A stretch of DNA of 64,000 bases from Mesorhizobium sp. (GCF_024710845.1 NZ_JANJTZ010000033.1:1-64000), one strand, 5' to 3'. Shown: positions 25,891 to 36,787, counted from the first letter of the stretch. Made by a program: numbers and translations. The notes: generated by a model not told the origin, from the sequence alone.

Positions 25891-26109
25891 TCAGGTCTTG
25901 CTGACTTTTTCCTTGGCCGGGGTCACGGCTTCGTCGGCGCGGTGGTCGACGGTCTTCGTCGTATCCACCTCGTCGTCGGACATGCCTTTCTTGAAGCTCT
26001 TGATGCCCTTGGCCATGTCACCCATCAGCTCCGGGATCTTGCCGCGACCGAAGAGCAGAAGGACGACGACCAGCACGATGAGCCAGTGCCATATCGAGAA
26101 GGAACCCAT
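25891..26109 (-). CDS. tatA: Sec-independent protein translocase TatA
   Basis: The 72-residue pore-forming subunit has the hallmark [20 protein letters not shown] followed by [19 protein letters not shown]. The FGRGKIPE hinge and the Phe-Lys amphipathic helix are canonical. First of the tat operon, 41 nt before tatB. Confidence 0.96.
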   Translation of the reverse strand: MGSFSIWHWLIVLVVVLLLFGRGKIPELMGDMAKGIKSFKKGMSDDEVDTTKTVDHRADEAVTPAKEKVSKT

Positions 26110-26144
26110 GACTATCCTCTTTCGAACAAGTTCGTTGAATTGAT

Positions 26145-27248
26145 CTAAGCGTTTTTGCCGGCTCTTTCAAACACAAGCACGTCGCTTTCACGAATCGTGA
26201 GCGTTATGTCGCGCCTGCCGGGCGCAACAAGACCGCACTTCATCCGGGCCCTGACCGGCCGGTCGGTCCCTGCGACGCGGATTTCGAACAGTTCCGCGTC
26301 GCCGAGGAACCGGCGCGAGATGACGCGGCCGGGCGTGCCGGCATCGTCATCGCCCGCCGAAATCCCGCCAAGCCTCACCGCGACCTCGACCGCCGAACCC
26401 TCGGCAAACCCGGCTGCCGCGAAGTCGCCGAGCGGCGTCGCCACCTTGCCGTCCGCGACCTCGCACTCGAAGACATTGATTTCCGAAAAGAATCCGGCGG
26501 CAAAAAGGCTGTTGGGCCGATTGTAAAGTTCCTCGGCCGTTCCCGTCTGGACTAGCCGGCCGGCGCGAAGCAGCGCGATCCGGTCGCCCATGCGCATCGC
26601 CTCCTCGGCGTCGTGGGTGACGACGATCGCCGTGGCGCGGCTCTCGCGCAGGATGGCAAGCGTCTCGGCGCGCACCGAATCCTTCAGCCGCGAATCGAGA
26701 CCGGAAAACGGCTCGTCCATCAACAGCACCGCCGGGCGCGGCGCCAGCGCGCGGGCAAGCGCCACGCGCTGCTGCTCGCCGCCCGAGAGCACATGCGGAT
26801 AGGATTGCGCATATTGCTCCAGGCCGACGCGAGACAGCGCGATCTCCGCCTCGCGGTTGGCCTCGGCACGCGACATGGCCGTCAGGCCGAAGCGAACGTT
26901 TTCCAGGATGGTCAGATGCGGAAACAGCGCGAAGTCCTGGAAAACCAGGCCGATCGAGCGTTTTTCCGGCGGCAGGAATATACTCGGTCCGGCAATCTCG
27001 CGCTCGTTCATCATTACGCGGCCGGAGGTCTGCGGCTCGATTCCGGCGGCGATGCGCAGCAGCGTCGTCTTGCCCGAGCCCGAAGGCCCGAGCAGGCAGA
27101 GCACCTCGCCGGGCTCTGCGGTCAGCGACACATCGGACAGCGTCTCGCCATTACCGGCAAACGAATGCGAGATGTTCTCGAAAGACAATCGCGCCGCGAA
27201 CGTGACCCCGGCCGGCACCCGGGCTGCGGACTGCGCAGCATTCGTCAT
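26145..27248 (-). CDS. ABC transporter ATP-binding protein (FbpC/PotA-like), orphan
   Basis: The 367-residue ATPase has Walker [12 protein letters not shown] (about 54-64), Q-loop [11 protein letters not shown], signature [15 protein letters not shown], Walker [13 protein letters not shown] and H-loop VVTHD, then a C-terminal TOBE-type domain (about 290-360). It resembles the iron(III)/spermidine importer ATPases. No permease or binding protein is adjacent; it sits between scpB and tatA, which I would expect to be neighbours in this cluster, so it may be an insertion. The substrate is unknown. Confidence 0.88.
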   Translation of the reverse strand: MTNAAQSAARVPAGVTFAARLSFENISHSFAGNGETLSDVSLTAEPGEVLCLLGPSGSGKTTLLRIAAGIEPQTSGRVMMNEREIAGPSIFLPPEKRSIGLVFQDFALFPHLTILENVRFGLTAMSRAEANREAEIALSRVGLEQYAQSYPHVLSGGEQQRVALARALAPRPAVLLMDEPFSGLDSRLKDSVRAETLAILRESRATAIVVTHDAEEAMRMGDRIALLRAGRLVQTGTAEELYNRPNSLFAAGFFSEINVFECEVADGKVATPLGDFAAAGFAEGSAVEVAVRLGGISAGDDDAGTPGRVISRRFLGDAELFEIRVAGTDRPVRARMKCGLVAPGRRDITLTIRESDVLVFERAGKNA

Positions 27249-27296
27249 GTGTGGTTCTACCTCGACCGGTCGGGCCGCGAGAAACGGCCGGACCCG

Positions 27297-28037
27297 TCAA
27301 TCATCCCCGCCCTTGGGTGTCAACAGGCCGAGTTCCTCGAGGTCGATGTCGGTCAGCTCGTCCTCGTCGTCGGCGAGCAGTCCCGGATCGGCCATCGGCG
27401 TCGGTACCTGGAAGTTCGACGGCATGCGCGTCGACAGGAGCCCCGCCCCCTTCAACTCGTCCATGCCAGGCAAGTCGCGGATCTCTGCCAGCCCGAAATG
27501 GTCGAGGAAAGCATCGGTGGTGCCGTAGGTCACCGGTCGGCCGGGCGTGCGGCGGCGGCCGCGCATGCGGATCCAGCCGGTTTCCATCAGCAGGTCCAGC
27601 GTGCCCTTCGACGTCTCGACCCCGCGGATCTCCTCGATCTCGGCGCGGGTGACGGGCTGGTGGTAGGCGGCGATCGCCAGCACCTCGAGCGCGGCGCGCG
27701 ACAATTTCTTCTGCTGCACCGCGTCGCGGTTCATCAGGAAGGCAAGATCGCCGGCAGTGCGGAAGGCCCATGCGTCGCCGATACGGACGAGGTTCACGCC
27801 GCGCTTGTCGTAGATGCGCTGGAGCTCGGCCATGGCCGCCGCGATGTCGCTACCCTGCGGCAGCCTGGCAGCCAGCGCCTTCTCCGACACCGGTTCGGCG
27901 GAAGCAAAGACTATCGCCTCGGCCATCCGCACGGTCTCGGCCAGATGCAGCCGCGCCGCGGGATTGTCGAAAGGCTCCGGCCCGCCCGGTTCGTCGTCGT
28001 CCACGAAGGACATGGCCGCGTTTCCACCTTCAATCAT
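27297..28037 (-). CDS. scpB: SMC-Scp complex subunit ScpB
   Basis: The 246-residue winged-helix protein regulates SMC condensin. Family features are LHLAETVRMAEAIVFASAEPVSEKALA, LEVLAIAAYHQPVTRAEIEEIRGV and GRPVTYGTTDAFLDHFGL. ATG 28037 has GGAGG 6 nt upstream and overlaps the end of scpA by 8 nt, so it is chosen over TTG 28043 and ATG 28013. An acidic tail (DDEDELTDIDLEELGLL) follows. Confidence 0.95.
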   Translation of the reverse strand: MIEGGNAAMSFVDDDEPGGPEPFDNPAARLHLAETVRMAEAIVFASAEPVSEKALAARLPQGSDIAAAMAELQRIYDKRGVNLVRIGDAWAFRTAGDLAFLMNRDAVQQKKLSRAALEVLAIAAYHQPVTRAEIEEIRGVETSKGTLDLLMETGWIRMRGRRRTPGRPVTYGTTDAFLDHFGLAEIRDLPGMDELKGAGLLSTRMPSNFQVPTPMADPGLLADDEDELTDIDLEELGLLTPKGGDD

Positions 28038-28890
28038 AGGCAACCTCCGCCAGCCGATCGGCCTTCGGACCGCCGCGCAGGTAGATCGGCGCGAATGCGC
28101 CGTCCTGGCGGACTTCGAGCTTGCCTTCGCGGACGAGTTCGAGGCTCGCCGCGAAGGAACTTGCGATCACCGTCGCACGCTCCTGTGGCGCGACGATGTA
28201 TTCGATCAGGAACCGGTCGAGCGCCGTCCAGTCCTTCATGCGGCCGACGAGCCGCATCAGGATGTCGCGCGCCTCCTTGAGCGACCACACCGTGCGCCGC
28301 GCGATCCGCACATTGGTGATCGCCTGCCGCTGCCGCTGCCCCGCATAGGCCGTCAGGAGATCGTAGAGCGACGCCGAAAAGGTGCTCGTCGTCTCCACGA
28401 CCACGGTTTCGGGCATGCCGCGGGCAAACACGTCGCGGCCGAGCCGGTTGCGATTGACCAGCCGCGCGGCCATGTCGCGCATCGCTTCCAGACGCTTCAG
28501 TCGAAACTGCAGGATGGCCGCCAATTCCTCGCCGCTCTCCTCCTCGTCGCCGGGCTGCTTGGGGATCAACAGCTTGGATTTAAGGTAGGCGAGCCAGGCC
28601 GCCATCACCAGATAGTCGGCCGCGACTTCGAGCTTGAGCTTCCGCACCCGGTCGATGAAGACGAGATATTGTTCGACCAGCGCCAGGATGGAGATTCGCG
28701 CCAGGTCCACCTTCTGGGTGCGGGCGAGATGCAGCAGAAGGTCGAGCGGGCCTTCGAACCCGGAAACGTCCACGACCAGCGCTTCGTCGGGATCCGGACG
28801 CAGATCGTCGTTGTCCGCCCACAGGCGGTCCATCGGCGTGGGCTTCGGGTCCGTGCTAGCCCCTGCCCTTGTGTCGCTCCGCTCGTTCAC
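28030..28890 (-). CDS. scpA: Segregation and condensation protein A
   Basis: Kleisin of the SMC-ScpAB complex. The protein has the ScpA signature FEGPLDLLLHLARTQKVDLARISILALVEQY (split across about residues 46-76) and ADYLVMAAWLAYLKSKLLIP. GTG 28890 gives 286 aa; an in-frame ATG at 28833 (MDRLWADND) is a plausible alternative because the first 19 residues are not conserved-looking. Co-transcribed with nagZ upstream and scpB downstream. Confidence 0.93.
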   Translation of the reverse strand: MNERSDTRAGASTDPKPTPMDRLWADNDDLRPDPDEALVVDVSGFEGPLDLLLHLARTQKVDLARISILALVEQYLVFIDRVRKLKLEVAADYLVMAAWLAYLKSKLLIPKQPGDEEESGEELAAILQFRLKRLEAMRDMAARLVNRNRLGRDVFARGMPETVVVETTSTFSASLYDLLTAYAGQRQRQAITNVRIARRTVWSLKEARDILMRLVGRMKDWTALDRFLIEYIVAPQERATVIASSFAASLELVREGKLEVRQDGAFAPIYLRGGPKADRLAEVAYD

Positions 28891-28905
28891 GCGAACAACC
28901 GTTCC

Positions 28906-29925
28906 TCATGCCACGGCCTCGAACAGGGCCGCGAATTCGTCGCGAACGGCGCGCTCGTCGGCGCCATCCGTCTTTCCGAGAGGCGTCATCGCCATTGCCG
29001 CGCGCTCCAGCGCCTTGCCGGCCAGCAGCGGAACCGCGGCCGCCACCGGCGCCATCTCGTCCATCACCCCGTTGCAGTGAAGAACCACATCGCAGCCCGC
29101 CGCAAGGCTTGCGCTAGCGCGCGCCGCGAAATCCCCAGAAAGCGCCTTCATCGACAGGTCGTCGCTCATCAGCAGCCCGTCGAAGCCGATCTCGCCGCGG
29201 ACATAGTCCGAAATAACCGTGCGCGAGGTCGTCGCCGGGCGTTCGGGATCGATCGCCGAATAGATGACATGCGCGGTCATCGCCATGCCGATGCCGGCAT
29301 TGTCCTTGAACGGCGCGAAGTCGTGCCGGCGAAGCTCGTCGAGCGGCGTATCGACCACCGGAAGCGCGTGATGCGAATCCGAAAACGCCCGTCCATGCCC
29401 CGGAATGTGCTTGATGACCGGCAGCACCCCGCCCGCCAGCAGTCCCTCGGCCGCCGCCCGGCCCATCGCCGCCACGGTTTGCGGATCCTTGCCGTAGGCA
29501 CGGTTGCCAATGACGTCGTGGGCGCCCTCCACCGGAACGTCGAGCACCGGAAGGCAATCGGCCGTGATGCCGAGCTTCGACAGATCGAAGGCGTGCAGGC
29601 GCGACATCAGCCAGGCGGCGCGCAGCCCGGCCTTGGCGTCCTGCTTGTACAAAGCGCCGAGCGCGTCACCGGGGGGATAGTTCGGCGCGAGCGGCGGGCG
29701 CAGCCGCTGCACCCGTCCCCCCTCCTGGTCGATGAAGACCAGCGCGTCGTCGCGCCCGACGCACGCGCGCAGGGCAGCGCAGAGGTCGCGGATCTGGCCC
29801 GGCTCAGAGATGTTACGCGCGAACAGGATGAACGCCCACGGCCGCTCCTCGCGGAAGAACGCCGCCTCGTCTGACGTCAGCGACAGGCCGGAACAGCCCA
29901 GGATCATGGCTTTTGATTCGGTCAT
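28906..29925 (-). CDS. nagZ: Beta-N-acetylhexosaminidase NagZ
   Basis: Cytoplasmic family 3 glycoside hydrolase that removes GlcNAc from anhydro-muropeptides in cell-wall recycling. The 339-residue protein has FIDQEGGRVQRLRPP (about 65-79), the catalytic loop KHIPGHGRAFSDSHHALP (about 175-192) and a nucleophile region DGLLMSDDLSMKAL. It follows the SPOR protein gene and precedes scpA, as in other Rhizobiales. Confidence 0.95.
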   Translation of the reverse strand: MTESKAMILGCSGLSLTSDEAAFFREERPWAFILFARNISEPGQIRDLCAALRACVGRDDALVFIDQEGGRVQRLRPPLAPNYPPGDALGALYKQDAKAGLRAAWLMSRLHAFDLSKLGITADCLPVLDVPVEGAHDVIGNRAYGKDPQTVAAMGRAAAEGLLAGGVLPVIKHIPGHGRAFSDSHHALPVVDTPLDELRRHDFAPFKDNAGIGMAMTAHVIYSAIDPERPATTSRTVISDYVRGEIGFDGLLMSDDLSMKALSGDFAARASASLAAGCDVVLHCNGVMDEMAPVAAAVPLLAGKALERAAMAMTPLGKTDGADERAVRDEFAALFEAVA

Positions 29926-30039
29926 GGCATGAGTCTAGAGCAAAGCCGCGCGCGCTGCACATGGCTCTCACGCCCCGCGATGCGGCGGGCAGAAGTTCGA
30001 GTCTTCCCGACCGCACCCAACCGCCCATCACTGGCCGAA

Positions 30040-30068
30040 ACGAAAACGGGCGCCGCAAGGGCGCCCGT
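30040..30068 (-). terminator. Rho-independent terminator of the SPOR protein gene
   Basis: Arms acgggcgcc (30046-30054) and ggcgcccgt (30060-30068); on the minus strand the stem is followed by TTTTCGTTT. Confidence 0.85.
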
Positions 30069-30089
30069 CGATAGTCGATCCGGCTCGGG

Positions 30090-33000
30090 TCACTGCGTGA
30101 CGAAGCAGCTTCCGCCGGCCGTCTTCAGCTTGGCGCAGAGGATGTTGGCGTCGTTCTTCGACGCCGCCGGTACGCGCACCCGCCACATCGTGCCCTTGCC
30201 GGTCACTTCGGCCTGGATGATGTTCACGCCCTTGCCGCCGAGCACGCTGCCGTAGCGGCGCGCCAGATCCTCATAGGAGGACTGCGCGCCTTCCCGCGTC
30301 GGCTGCGAAGCGATCTGCACGCTCCACAGGCTGGTCGCGACAGGCGCGGTCGCCGCCGGGGCACTCGCCTCCTGCGCGGCCGGGGCGGCGGGCGCCGGGG
30401 CAGGTTCGGCGCGAACCGGCGCCGGCGTCACCGCGGCCTGCCGCACCGGCTCTTCGGTCGCGGCCGCCGCAGTGTGGCTCGGCCGGGGCATCGGCACGAT
30501 CACGTCCGTGGGCGCCGGCGTCTGGAGATCCGAAGCGCTCTCGCCGGCGTTCTCCGGCGGCAGGATCGATACCTCGTCCTGGGCGCCCGGGACGGCCGAG
30601 GGTATCTGCGCGCCGGATTGCACGTTCGCCATCGTGGCCGGATCCGCGCCGGCAGGCATCGTCTGCATGGCCGTGCCGGTCGTCTCCGCGGATGCGGCCG
30701 GCGGATCTTCGCGCGCCACGAGCGTTCCATCCGGACGCACGATCATGGTGCGGACCTTCTTCGGCGCGATTGCCACGACATCCTGCGACTGAGGAGCAGT
30801 CTGCGCCGAATCCTGCAGCGTGACGCGTTCTTCGGATTTCACCTGCGGCGTCTCGACGCCCGGCAGCGCCGAAGCCGCCGGCGCCGCCGCGACAGGCTGC
30901 TCGCCCGTCGCAGGCTCGGCCGCAACCGGCGCGGCAGGCGCCGCGATCGGCTCTTCGGCGCCGGACACGAGCTTGTCCTGCGACGGAGCCGCTGCCGGCT
31001 GTCCGCGCACCTGATCGTAGACCTGGCCGTCCTGGTTCGGCACGACAACGCCGCCGGGCGTCTCGGGCTTCACCTTGACCGGCGCCGTATCCGCTTTCAC
31101 CAGGGCCGGAGCGTCATCGCCGGTCGAGCCGCCGCTGAGGGCATAGGCGCCGATGCCGCCAATGACGACGACGCCGGCCAGCGCTGCGGCGATCAGCAAT
31201 CCACGGCTTCTCTTCGGCTGTTCCTTCTCGGTGTCGACGCCGTAGAAATCGCCGGCGAAGGCAACGTCATCGTCGTCGGCATAGGCCGCGCTGCTCTGGT
31301 CCATGTCGAAACCCGCCAGCTGTGCACCATAGTCGGGCTCCTGAGCATTGAGGCTGCTTTGCGCGGCCGGGCGGTTCGCATAGGCGTCGCGGGCGGGCGC
31401 CGTGGCACGCTCGACATAGTAGGCGGCTCCGGGATCCGGCTGGGCGGCCGGGCGATAGGCCGGCTGCGTTGTCCTGGGCGCGGGAGTTGCGGAGAGCTGC
31501 TGGAATGCATTGGCGAAATCCGCGTCGAGGTCGTCGTACGGCGACGATGCGGTGACCGGCTCGTCCCGAGCGATGTCCGGAATGTCGAGTTCGTCAGCCA
31601 GTGCGACGGCGTCGTCGGAAAATTCGATCGTGTCGATGTCGGGAGCCAGATTGGCATCGTCGAGCAGCGCGGCGAGATCGGGGAACTCGTCGTCGACGGG
31701 CTGCGGTGCGACACGAGGGGCGACGGTCGGCGTGGGCGCAAGAGCTGCCGGGGCGGTCGATACCGCTGGCGTGGCGGTGGATGGACGCGCCGCGAAGATC
31801 GAAGAGGCGGTCGCTGCGCCGGCAAGCGCCGTCGGCCCCGGACGGAGCGGCTGGAACGATGTGTCCGACCGCGATACCGGGAAGAGCGGGCCAGTCTGGC
31901 CGATTGCGCCGCGCTGCGGTATTGCCGGCTCGGGAAGGGCCGGCTTCGGTGCGGCGGAGGCGCGCGGCGCGGGATCGCTTGGCACATTCTGCGTCCGCCA
32001 CGAGGAAAGCGCAGGCGTCGAAGACACGGGCGTGGCTGCAACCGCCGGCTTCTCGACCACAGGCGCCGGAGCTGCAACGGGGGCCGGGCGGGCGGGCGCG
32101 CGTTCGGCCGCTACCGGTGTCACCGCGACCGGGTTGCTGCGGCCAAGGCTGCGCAGGATGGGCGGCTGGGCGGCAAGTGCTGCCAGGGCCGCGAACGGAT
32201 CGGCGTCGTCCACTGCGGATTCGGCTTTCGGGGCCGCTGCTTGCTCGGCAGCCGGCGCGGACCGGGCCGGCTCTGTCGACTTCATCTCGGCATAGCGCTT
32301 GCGCCAGTCGAAGGCAGGGGCAGCGGGCCGCTCGGTTGCGGCCGCGCGCTCTCCCGGGAACGTCAGCGGGCGCAAGCCGACCGGCTCCGGCGCCGGCCTC
32401 TCGCTCGCCGCGGACCTCGCCGGCTCGTTCGCTTTGTCCGAGAAGGTTGCCAATTCCGCCTCTAGGTCGATGCCCATGTCATCCGGAACCTCGGAAACGG
32501 CTTCGGAACGTTCAGCCGGATTAAGCGCCGCTTCGGTCTCCGTGGCAATGTGCCGGGCGGCTTGCGGCTCTTCGGCTGCATGCGCGGTCTCGTCCTCAGC
32601 CAGCGTCTCGGCGAGGGCCGAAGCGAGGCCGGCTGTGTCGAAATCTGCCTCGTCGAAGGAAAAATCGTCGAAGGACGGCATTTCCGCTGCAAGCTCTTCG
32701 TCTGCCTGCGCGACAAACTCTTCGTCAACCTGCGCGACGAGTTCTTCGCCGGTATCCGCGTCAGACCGCCCGATCATCTCGTCGTGGGCCGGTTCGGGCT
32801 GCTCGACCGCAAAATCGTCCTCGGAGAACTCGAACTCGACGTCGGAGACTGCGTCCGCCACGGCAGCGCTTGCCGGTTCGGCGGCCTTCTCGAATACCTG
32901 CGACCGCGACTCGGCGCGGTCATCCTGGGCCGTGGCTTCGGCCGCCGGCACGTCAGGAATTTTCACCTGTCCGAGAAGCGCGCGAAGCTCGTCCTCAATC

Positions 33001-33644
33001 GAAAGGGCCGCCGAAGCGGCCATCGGTGCCGGCGCGATGTCGGGCTCAATCATGGCCCGCGGCTCGTCTGCCTCGATGGCTTCCGGCGCAATCTCGTCCG
33101 GCGCCTGGGCCACGGGCGACGGCTCGTCGAATACCGACGCGTCGTCGAAGAGCTCTTCTTCGACCTCCTCAGGGAGATACTCGGGCGCCTGATCATCTTC
33201 CGCGGCGGCAAGGTCGAAACCCTCGAAGGCGGCATCGAGATCGGCAAGATCGTCCTCGATGGCGGCTTCCCGCGCCTTCCGCTCGACGTCGAGATCTTCG
33301 ATCGCGGCGGCAGGCTCGGGCTCCGGCACCTCAACGGCTTTCGGCTCCTGCGCCTCGACCGGCTCGGCCAGCATCTCCGCGAATGCATCGTCGAAATCCG
33401 CTTCCAGCGAGCCGGTTTCCTCTTCAGCGACGTGCGGGGCGCGCGCCTGCGGCTGCGGCTCGGCATCGTCGCGGAGGAACTCGCCCATCAGCTCCTGCTC
33501 GAGGTCGATCTCGAAATCCCCTCCGGAGGAGTTGGCGGCCGCCTCTTCCTTCGCCAGACCCATGATGCGGCTGAGTTCAGCCAGCGGATCGGTTTCCGGA
33601 ATGTCGGAGGAACGCGCTGCCTTCAAGACGGAGTTGCTTGCCAT
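30090..33644 (-). CDS. Very large SPOR domain-containing protein
   Basis: The 1184-residue protein has a long, acidic, low-complexity cytoplasmic part rich in Ala, Glu, Pro and Asp (residues 1-about 810), one membrane helix (LLIAAALAGVVVIGGIGAYAL, about 817-838), a Pro/Ala-rich periplasmic spacer, and a C-terminal SPOR domain (SLWSVQIASQPTREGAQSSY onward, about 1105-1184) that should bind glycan strands lacking stem peptides at the septum. The start ATG 33644 is chosen; the frame is open to 33719. It lies between argS and nagZ, the usual place of the SPOR protein in Rhizobiales. Confidence 0.9.
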   Translation of the reverse strand: MASNSVLKAARSSDIPETDPLAELSRIMGLAKEEAAANSSGGDFEIDLEQELMGEFLRDDAEPQPQARAPHVAEEETGSLEADFDDAFAEMLAEPVEAQEPKAVEVPEPEPAAAIEDLDVERKAREAAIEDDLADLDAAFEGFDLAAAEDDQAPEYLPEEVEEELFDDASVFDEPSPVAQAPDEIAPEAIEADEPRAMIEPDIAPAPMAASAALSIEDELRALLGQVKIPDVPAAEATAQDDRAESRSQVFEKAAEPASAAVADAVSDVEFEFSEDDFAVEQPEPAHDEMIGRSDADTGEELVAQVDEEFVAQADEELAAEMPSFDDFSFDEADFDTAGLASALAETLAEDETAHAAEEPQAARHIATETEAALNPAERSEAVSEVPDDMGIDLEAELATFSDKANEPARSAASERPAPEPVGLRPLTFPGERAAATERPAAPAFDWRKRYAEMKSTEPARSAPAAEQAAAPKAESAVDDADPFAALAALAAQPPILRSLGRSNPVAVTPVAAERAPARPAPVAAPAPVVEKPAVAATPVSSTPALSSWRTQNVPSDPAPRASAAPKPALPEPAIPQRGAIGQTGPLFPVSRSDTSFQPLRPGPTALAGAATASSIFAARPSTATPAVSTAPAALAPTPTVAPRVAPQPVDDEFPDLAALLDDANLAPDIDTIEFSDDAVALADELDIPDIARDEPVTASSPYDDLDADFANAFQQLSATPAPRTTQPAYRPAAQPDPGAAYYVERATAPARDAYANRPAAQSSLNAQEPDYGAQLAGFDMDQSSAAYADDDDVAFAGDFYGVDTEKEQPKRSRGLLIAAALAGVVVIGGIGAYALSGGSTGDDAPALVKADTAPVKVKPETPGGVVVPNQDGQVYDQVRGQPAAAPSQDKLVSGAEEPIAAPAAPVAAEPATGEQPVAAAPAASALPGVETPQVKSEERVTLQDSAQTAPQSQDVVAIAPKKVRTMIVRPDGTLVAREDPPAASAETTGTAMQTMPAGADPATMANVQSGAQIPSAVPGAQDEVSILPPENAGESASDLQTPAPTDVIVPMPRPSHTAAAATEEPVRQAAVTPAPVRAEPAPAPAAPAAQEASAPAATAPVATSLWSVQIASQPTREGAQSSYEDLARRYGSVLGGKGVNIIQAEVTGKGTMWRVRVPAASKNDANILCAKLKTAGGSCFVTQ

Positions 33645-33745
33645 GGTTTCATCCCACACTCGTACCCGTCCCGACGTGGCCGTCAGGAACGAGAGGCCGT
33701 ACCAGCGTAATGTGGGCAAAAGGTGACAGGTAACTCCGGGCGGAA

Positions 33746-35503
33746 CTAACGCATTTCCCGGGGCGCTTCGGCTCCGATCAACGCCAGTCCGGACGTTATG
33801 ACGCCGGAAACTGCCTGCACCAGCCCGAGTCTGGCATAGGTCAATTCTGGGTCGTTAACCTTAATAAAACGTAAGCCGGGATTGTCATTGCCGCGGTTCC
33901 ACTGGCCATGGAACGCCGTCGCAACCTCGTAGAGATAGAAAGCCAGCCGGTGCGGCTCCTTGGCGAGCGCGGCGCTTTCGATCAGGCGCGGGTATTCGGC
34001 GAGCTTCTTGATCAGCCCGATCTCGCTCTCGTCGGTGAGGAGATGGGCCCGGTCAGCCAGTTCCGCGACAGGCGGAATCGCCGTGCCGAGCTGCTCCGCC
34101 GCCTGGCGCATGGCCGAATGCGTCCGCGCCGAGGCATACTGGACATAGAACACCGGGTTGTCCTTCGACTGCTCCGTCACCTTGGCGAAGTCGAAATCGA
34201 GCGGGGCGTCGTTCTTGCGGTAGATCATCATAAAGCGGATCGGGTCGCGCCCGACCTCCTCGACCACTTCGCGCAGAGTGACGAATTCGCCCGAGCGCTT
34301 CGACATGCGCACCGGTTCGCCGTCGCGGAAGAGCTTGACGAGCTGGCAGAGCAGCACGGTCAGCTTGATCTCGTCGCCGCCGACCGCGCGCGCCAGCGCC
34401 TCCATCCGCTTGACATAGCCGCCATGGTCGGCGCCGAGGACAAAGATCATCTCCTGGAAGCCGCGCCAGTACTTGTCGTAGAGATAGGCGACGTCGGCGG
34501 CGAAATAGGTATAGGCGCCGTCGGACTTGACCAGCGGCCGGTCGATGTCGTCGCCGATCTCGGTGGAGCGGAACAGCGTCTGCTCGCGATCTTCCCAGTC
34601 TTCTGGCAGCTGCCCCTTCGGCGGCGGCAGCTTGCCCTTGTAGACGTGGCCCTTCATCGTCAGTTCGTTCAGCGCCGTGCGGATCTTGCGGCCGCCGTCG
34701 GCATGAAGGGTGCGTTCCGAAAAGAACACCTCGTGGTGGACGTTCAGCGCGGCGAGGTCTTCGCGAATCATGGCCATCATGGCCTCGATCGTGCGCTCCT
34801 TGACGATCGCCAGCGCTTGGTCTTCCGGCATCTGGGTGAGGCCTGCGCCGAATTCCTTTGCCAGCGCCTCGCCGACAGGCACCAGATAGTCGCCGGGATA
34901 GAGCCCGGCCGGGATTTCGCCGATCTCTTCTCCCAGCGCCTGCCGGTAGCGCAGCATGACGGAGCGGCCGAGCACGTCGATCTGCACGCCGGCGTCGTTG
35001 ATGTAATATTCCTTGGTCACATCGTAGCCGGCGAAGGCCATCAGGTTGGCGAGAACGTCGCCTACCACGGCGCCGCGGCAATGGCCGACATGCATCGGCC
35101 CGGTCGGGTTGGCGGAGACGTATTCGACATTGGTCTTGCGCCCTGCCCCGACCTGCGAGCGGCCGTAGTCAGCGCCTGAGGCCAGCATGGTCTTCAGCGC
35201 CGCATGCCAGAACCCGTCCGACAGGCGCAGGTTGATGAAACCGGGTCCGGCGACCTCGACGGACGCGACATCGGCGTCATCGCGCAGCACGGTCGCGATC
35301 TTCTCGGCCAGCGCGCGCGGATTTTCGCCGACGCTCTTGGCGAGCACCATGGCCGCGTTGGTGGCGATGTCGCCATGCGAGGCGTCGCGCGGCGGCTCGA
35401 CCGCGATGCGGCTCGTATCGAGCGCGCCGCCATCCCTGGCAGCGAGCGCAAGCGTCTCCACTGCCTTCCTGATCCGCGCGTTGAAGTCGGCGAAAATGTT
35501 CAT
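33746..35503 (-). CDS. argS: Arginyl-tRNA synthetase
   Basis: Class I synthetase of 585 aa. The HIGH-type motif is in [20 protein letters not shown] (about 130-149) and the KMSK-type in [17 protein letters not shown] (about 398). An N-terminal Add-1 domain and the C-terminal DALR anticodon-binding domain ([22 protein letters not shown]) are present. It lies between dgt and the SPOR gene. Confidence 0.97.
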   Translation of the reverse strand: MNIFADFNARIRKAVETLALAARDGGALDTSRIAVEPPRDASHGDIATNAAMVLAKSVGENPRALAEKIATVLRDDADVASVEVAGPGFINLRLSDGFWHAALKTMLASGADYGRSQVGAGRKTNVEYVSANPTGPMHVGHCRGAVVGDVLANLMAFAGYDVTKEYYINDAGVQIDVLGRSVMLRYRQALGEEIGEIPAGLYPGDYLVPVGEALAKEFGAGLTQMPEDQALAIVKERTIEAMMAMIREDLAALNVHHEVFFSERTLHADGGRKIRTALNELTMKGHVYKGKLPPPKGQLPEDWEDREQTLFRSTEIGDDIDRPLVKSDGAYTYFAADVAYLYDKYWRGFQEMIFVLGADHGGYVKRMEALARAVGGDEIKLTVLLCQLVKLFRDGEPVRMSKRSGEFVTLREVVEEVGRDPIRFMMIYRKNDAPLDFDFAKVTEQSKDNPVFYVQYASARTHSAMRQAAEQLGTAIPPVAELADRAHLLTDESEIGLIKKLAEYPRLIESAALAKEPHRLAFYLYEVATAFHGQWNRGNDNPGLRFIKVNDPELTYARLGLVQAVSGVITSGLALIGAEAPREMR

Positions 35504-35563
35504 CGCATCGTCCGTGTCGAAGAAATCGCGGCTTTTCGCCGTCGGGCGGAGCCGCGGCTGCGC

Positions 35564-36787
35564 CTAGCCCAAATCCGGGGTGTGGTCAAACAGGCGGCGG
35601 TGCTCCTTGAGTGCATAGGTGTCCGTCATGCCGGCGAGGAAGTCGGCGACATGCCTTGCCCTGACCATATCCGCAGCGCCCGTCAGCACGCCGCGCCAGC
35701 CCTCCGGCATCTCGCTCGGGTCGGCCATGTAGCGCGCGAAGAGATCGCGCAGAACCTCGTCGGCCTGCGCCCGCACCGCCATCACGGTCGGGTTGCGGTA
35801 GAGGTTGCGGTAGAGGAAGGCCTTCAGCTCGGCCTCCTGGTCTGCCATGCCGGGAGAGAAGACCACCATCGCCCGTCTTGCCCCGCGGACCGCATCGGCG
35901 CTTTCCGGCGCGGTCTCGGCCAGCCTGGTCTGCGACGTGACGATGACGTCCTCGACCATCCGCGTGATCTGGCGGCGAACCAGTTCGTGCCCGGTCCTGA
36001 CCGGATCGAGCGCCGGATAGAGGCCACGGACTTCGGCAAGGATGGCCGCCGGCAGACCGACCTCCGCTAGTGCATCGAGCGACAACAGGCCGGAGCGCAG
36101 ACCGTCGTCGATATCGTGTGCGTTGTAGGCGATGTCGTCGGCGATCGCGGCACATTGGGCTTCGAGCCCGGCGAACTCCGCCAGATGGAGATCGTAGAGT
36201 TCGTTGAAGTCGAGCACGGAGCGCGCCACCGGCCCTTTCAGGCCTTTCCCGGCGGCATCGACCAGCGGCCCGTTGTGCTTGACCAGCCCTTCGAGCGTCT
36301 CCCAGGTGAGGTTCAGCCCGTCGAACTCGGCGTAGCGGCGCTCGAGCTTCGTCACCACCCGCAGCGCCTGCGAATTGTGGTCGAAGCCGCCGAACGCCTT
36401 CATACATTCCGCCAGCGTGTCCTCGCCGGTATGGCCGAACGGCGTGTGACCGAAATCGTGGACGAGCGCGACCGCTTCGGCCAGGTCCTCGTCGGCGCGC
36501 AGCGCCCGCGCCAGCGCGCGGGCGACCTGCGCCACCTCGATCGAGTGGGTGAGCCGGGTGCGGTAGTGGTCGCCTTCGTGGGCGACGAACACCTGGGTCT
36601 TGTGCTTCAGGCGGCGAAACGCGGTCGAATGGATGATCCGGTCGCGATCGCGCTGGAACGGCGTGCGGGTCTGGCTCTCGAGCTCGGGATAGAAGCGGCC
36701 GCGCGACCGGGCGGGATCGCTCGCATATGGCGCCCTCGGACGGTAGCCGAAGCCGATGCCCTCGAAGGCGTTTTTCTCCCCGGACAT
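35564..36787 (-). CDS. dgt: Deoxyguanosinetriphosphate triphosphohydrolase-like protein
   Basis: The 407-residue HD-domain enzyme cleaves dNTPs to nucleoside and triphosphate. Motifs are [49 protein letters not shown] and [16 protein letters not shown] (HD pair and following His). The length fits the type 2 dGTPase subfamily. Upstream of argS, divergent from erpA. Confidence 0.95.
   Translation of the reverse strand: MSGEKNAFEGIGFGYRPRAPYASDPARSRGRFYPELESQTRTPFQRDRDRIIHSTAFRRLKHKTQVFVAHEGDHYRTRLTHSIEVAQVARALARALRADEDLAEAVALVHDFGHTPFGHTGEDTLAECMKAFGGFDHNSQALRVVTKLERRYAEFDGLNLTWETLEGLVKHNGPLVDAAGKGLKGPVARSVLDFNELYDLHLAEFAGLEAQCAAIADDIAYNAHDIDDGLRSGLLSLDALAEVGLPAAILAEVRGLYPALDPVRTGHELVRRQITRMVEDVIVTSQTRLAETAPESADAVRGARRAMVVFSPGMADQEAELKAFLYRNLYRNPTVMAVRAQADEVLRDLFARYMADPSEMPEGWRGVLTGAADMVRARHVADFLAGMTDTYALKEHRRLFDHTPDLG

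Noticed and set aside
30474-32465. Long + strand frames opposite the SPOR protein
   Set aside because: The antisense of an Ala/Pro/Glu-rich gene gives Arg/Gly-rich open frames; no RBS and no known domain.
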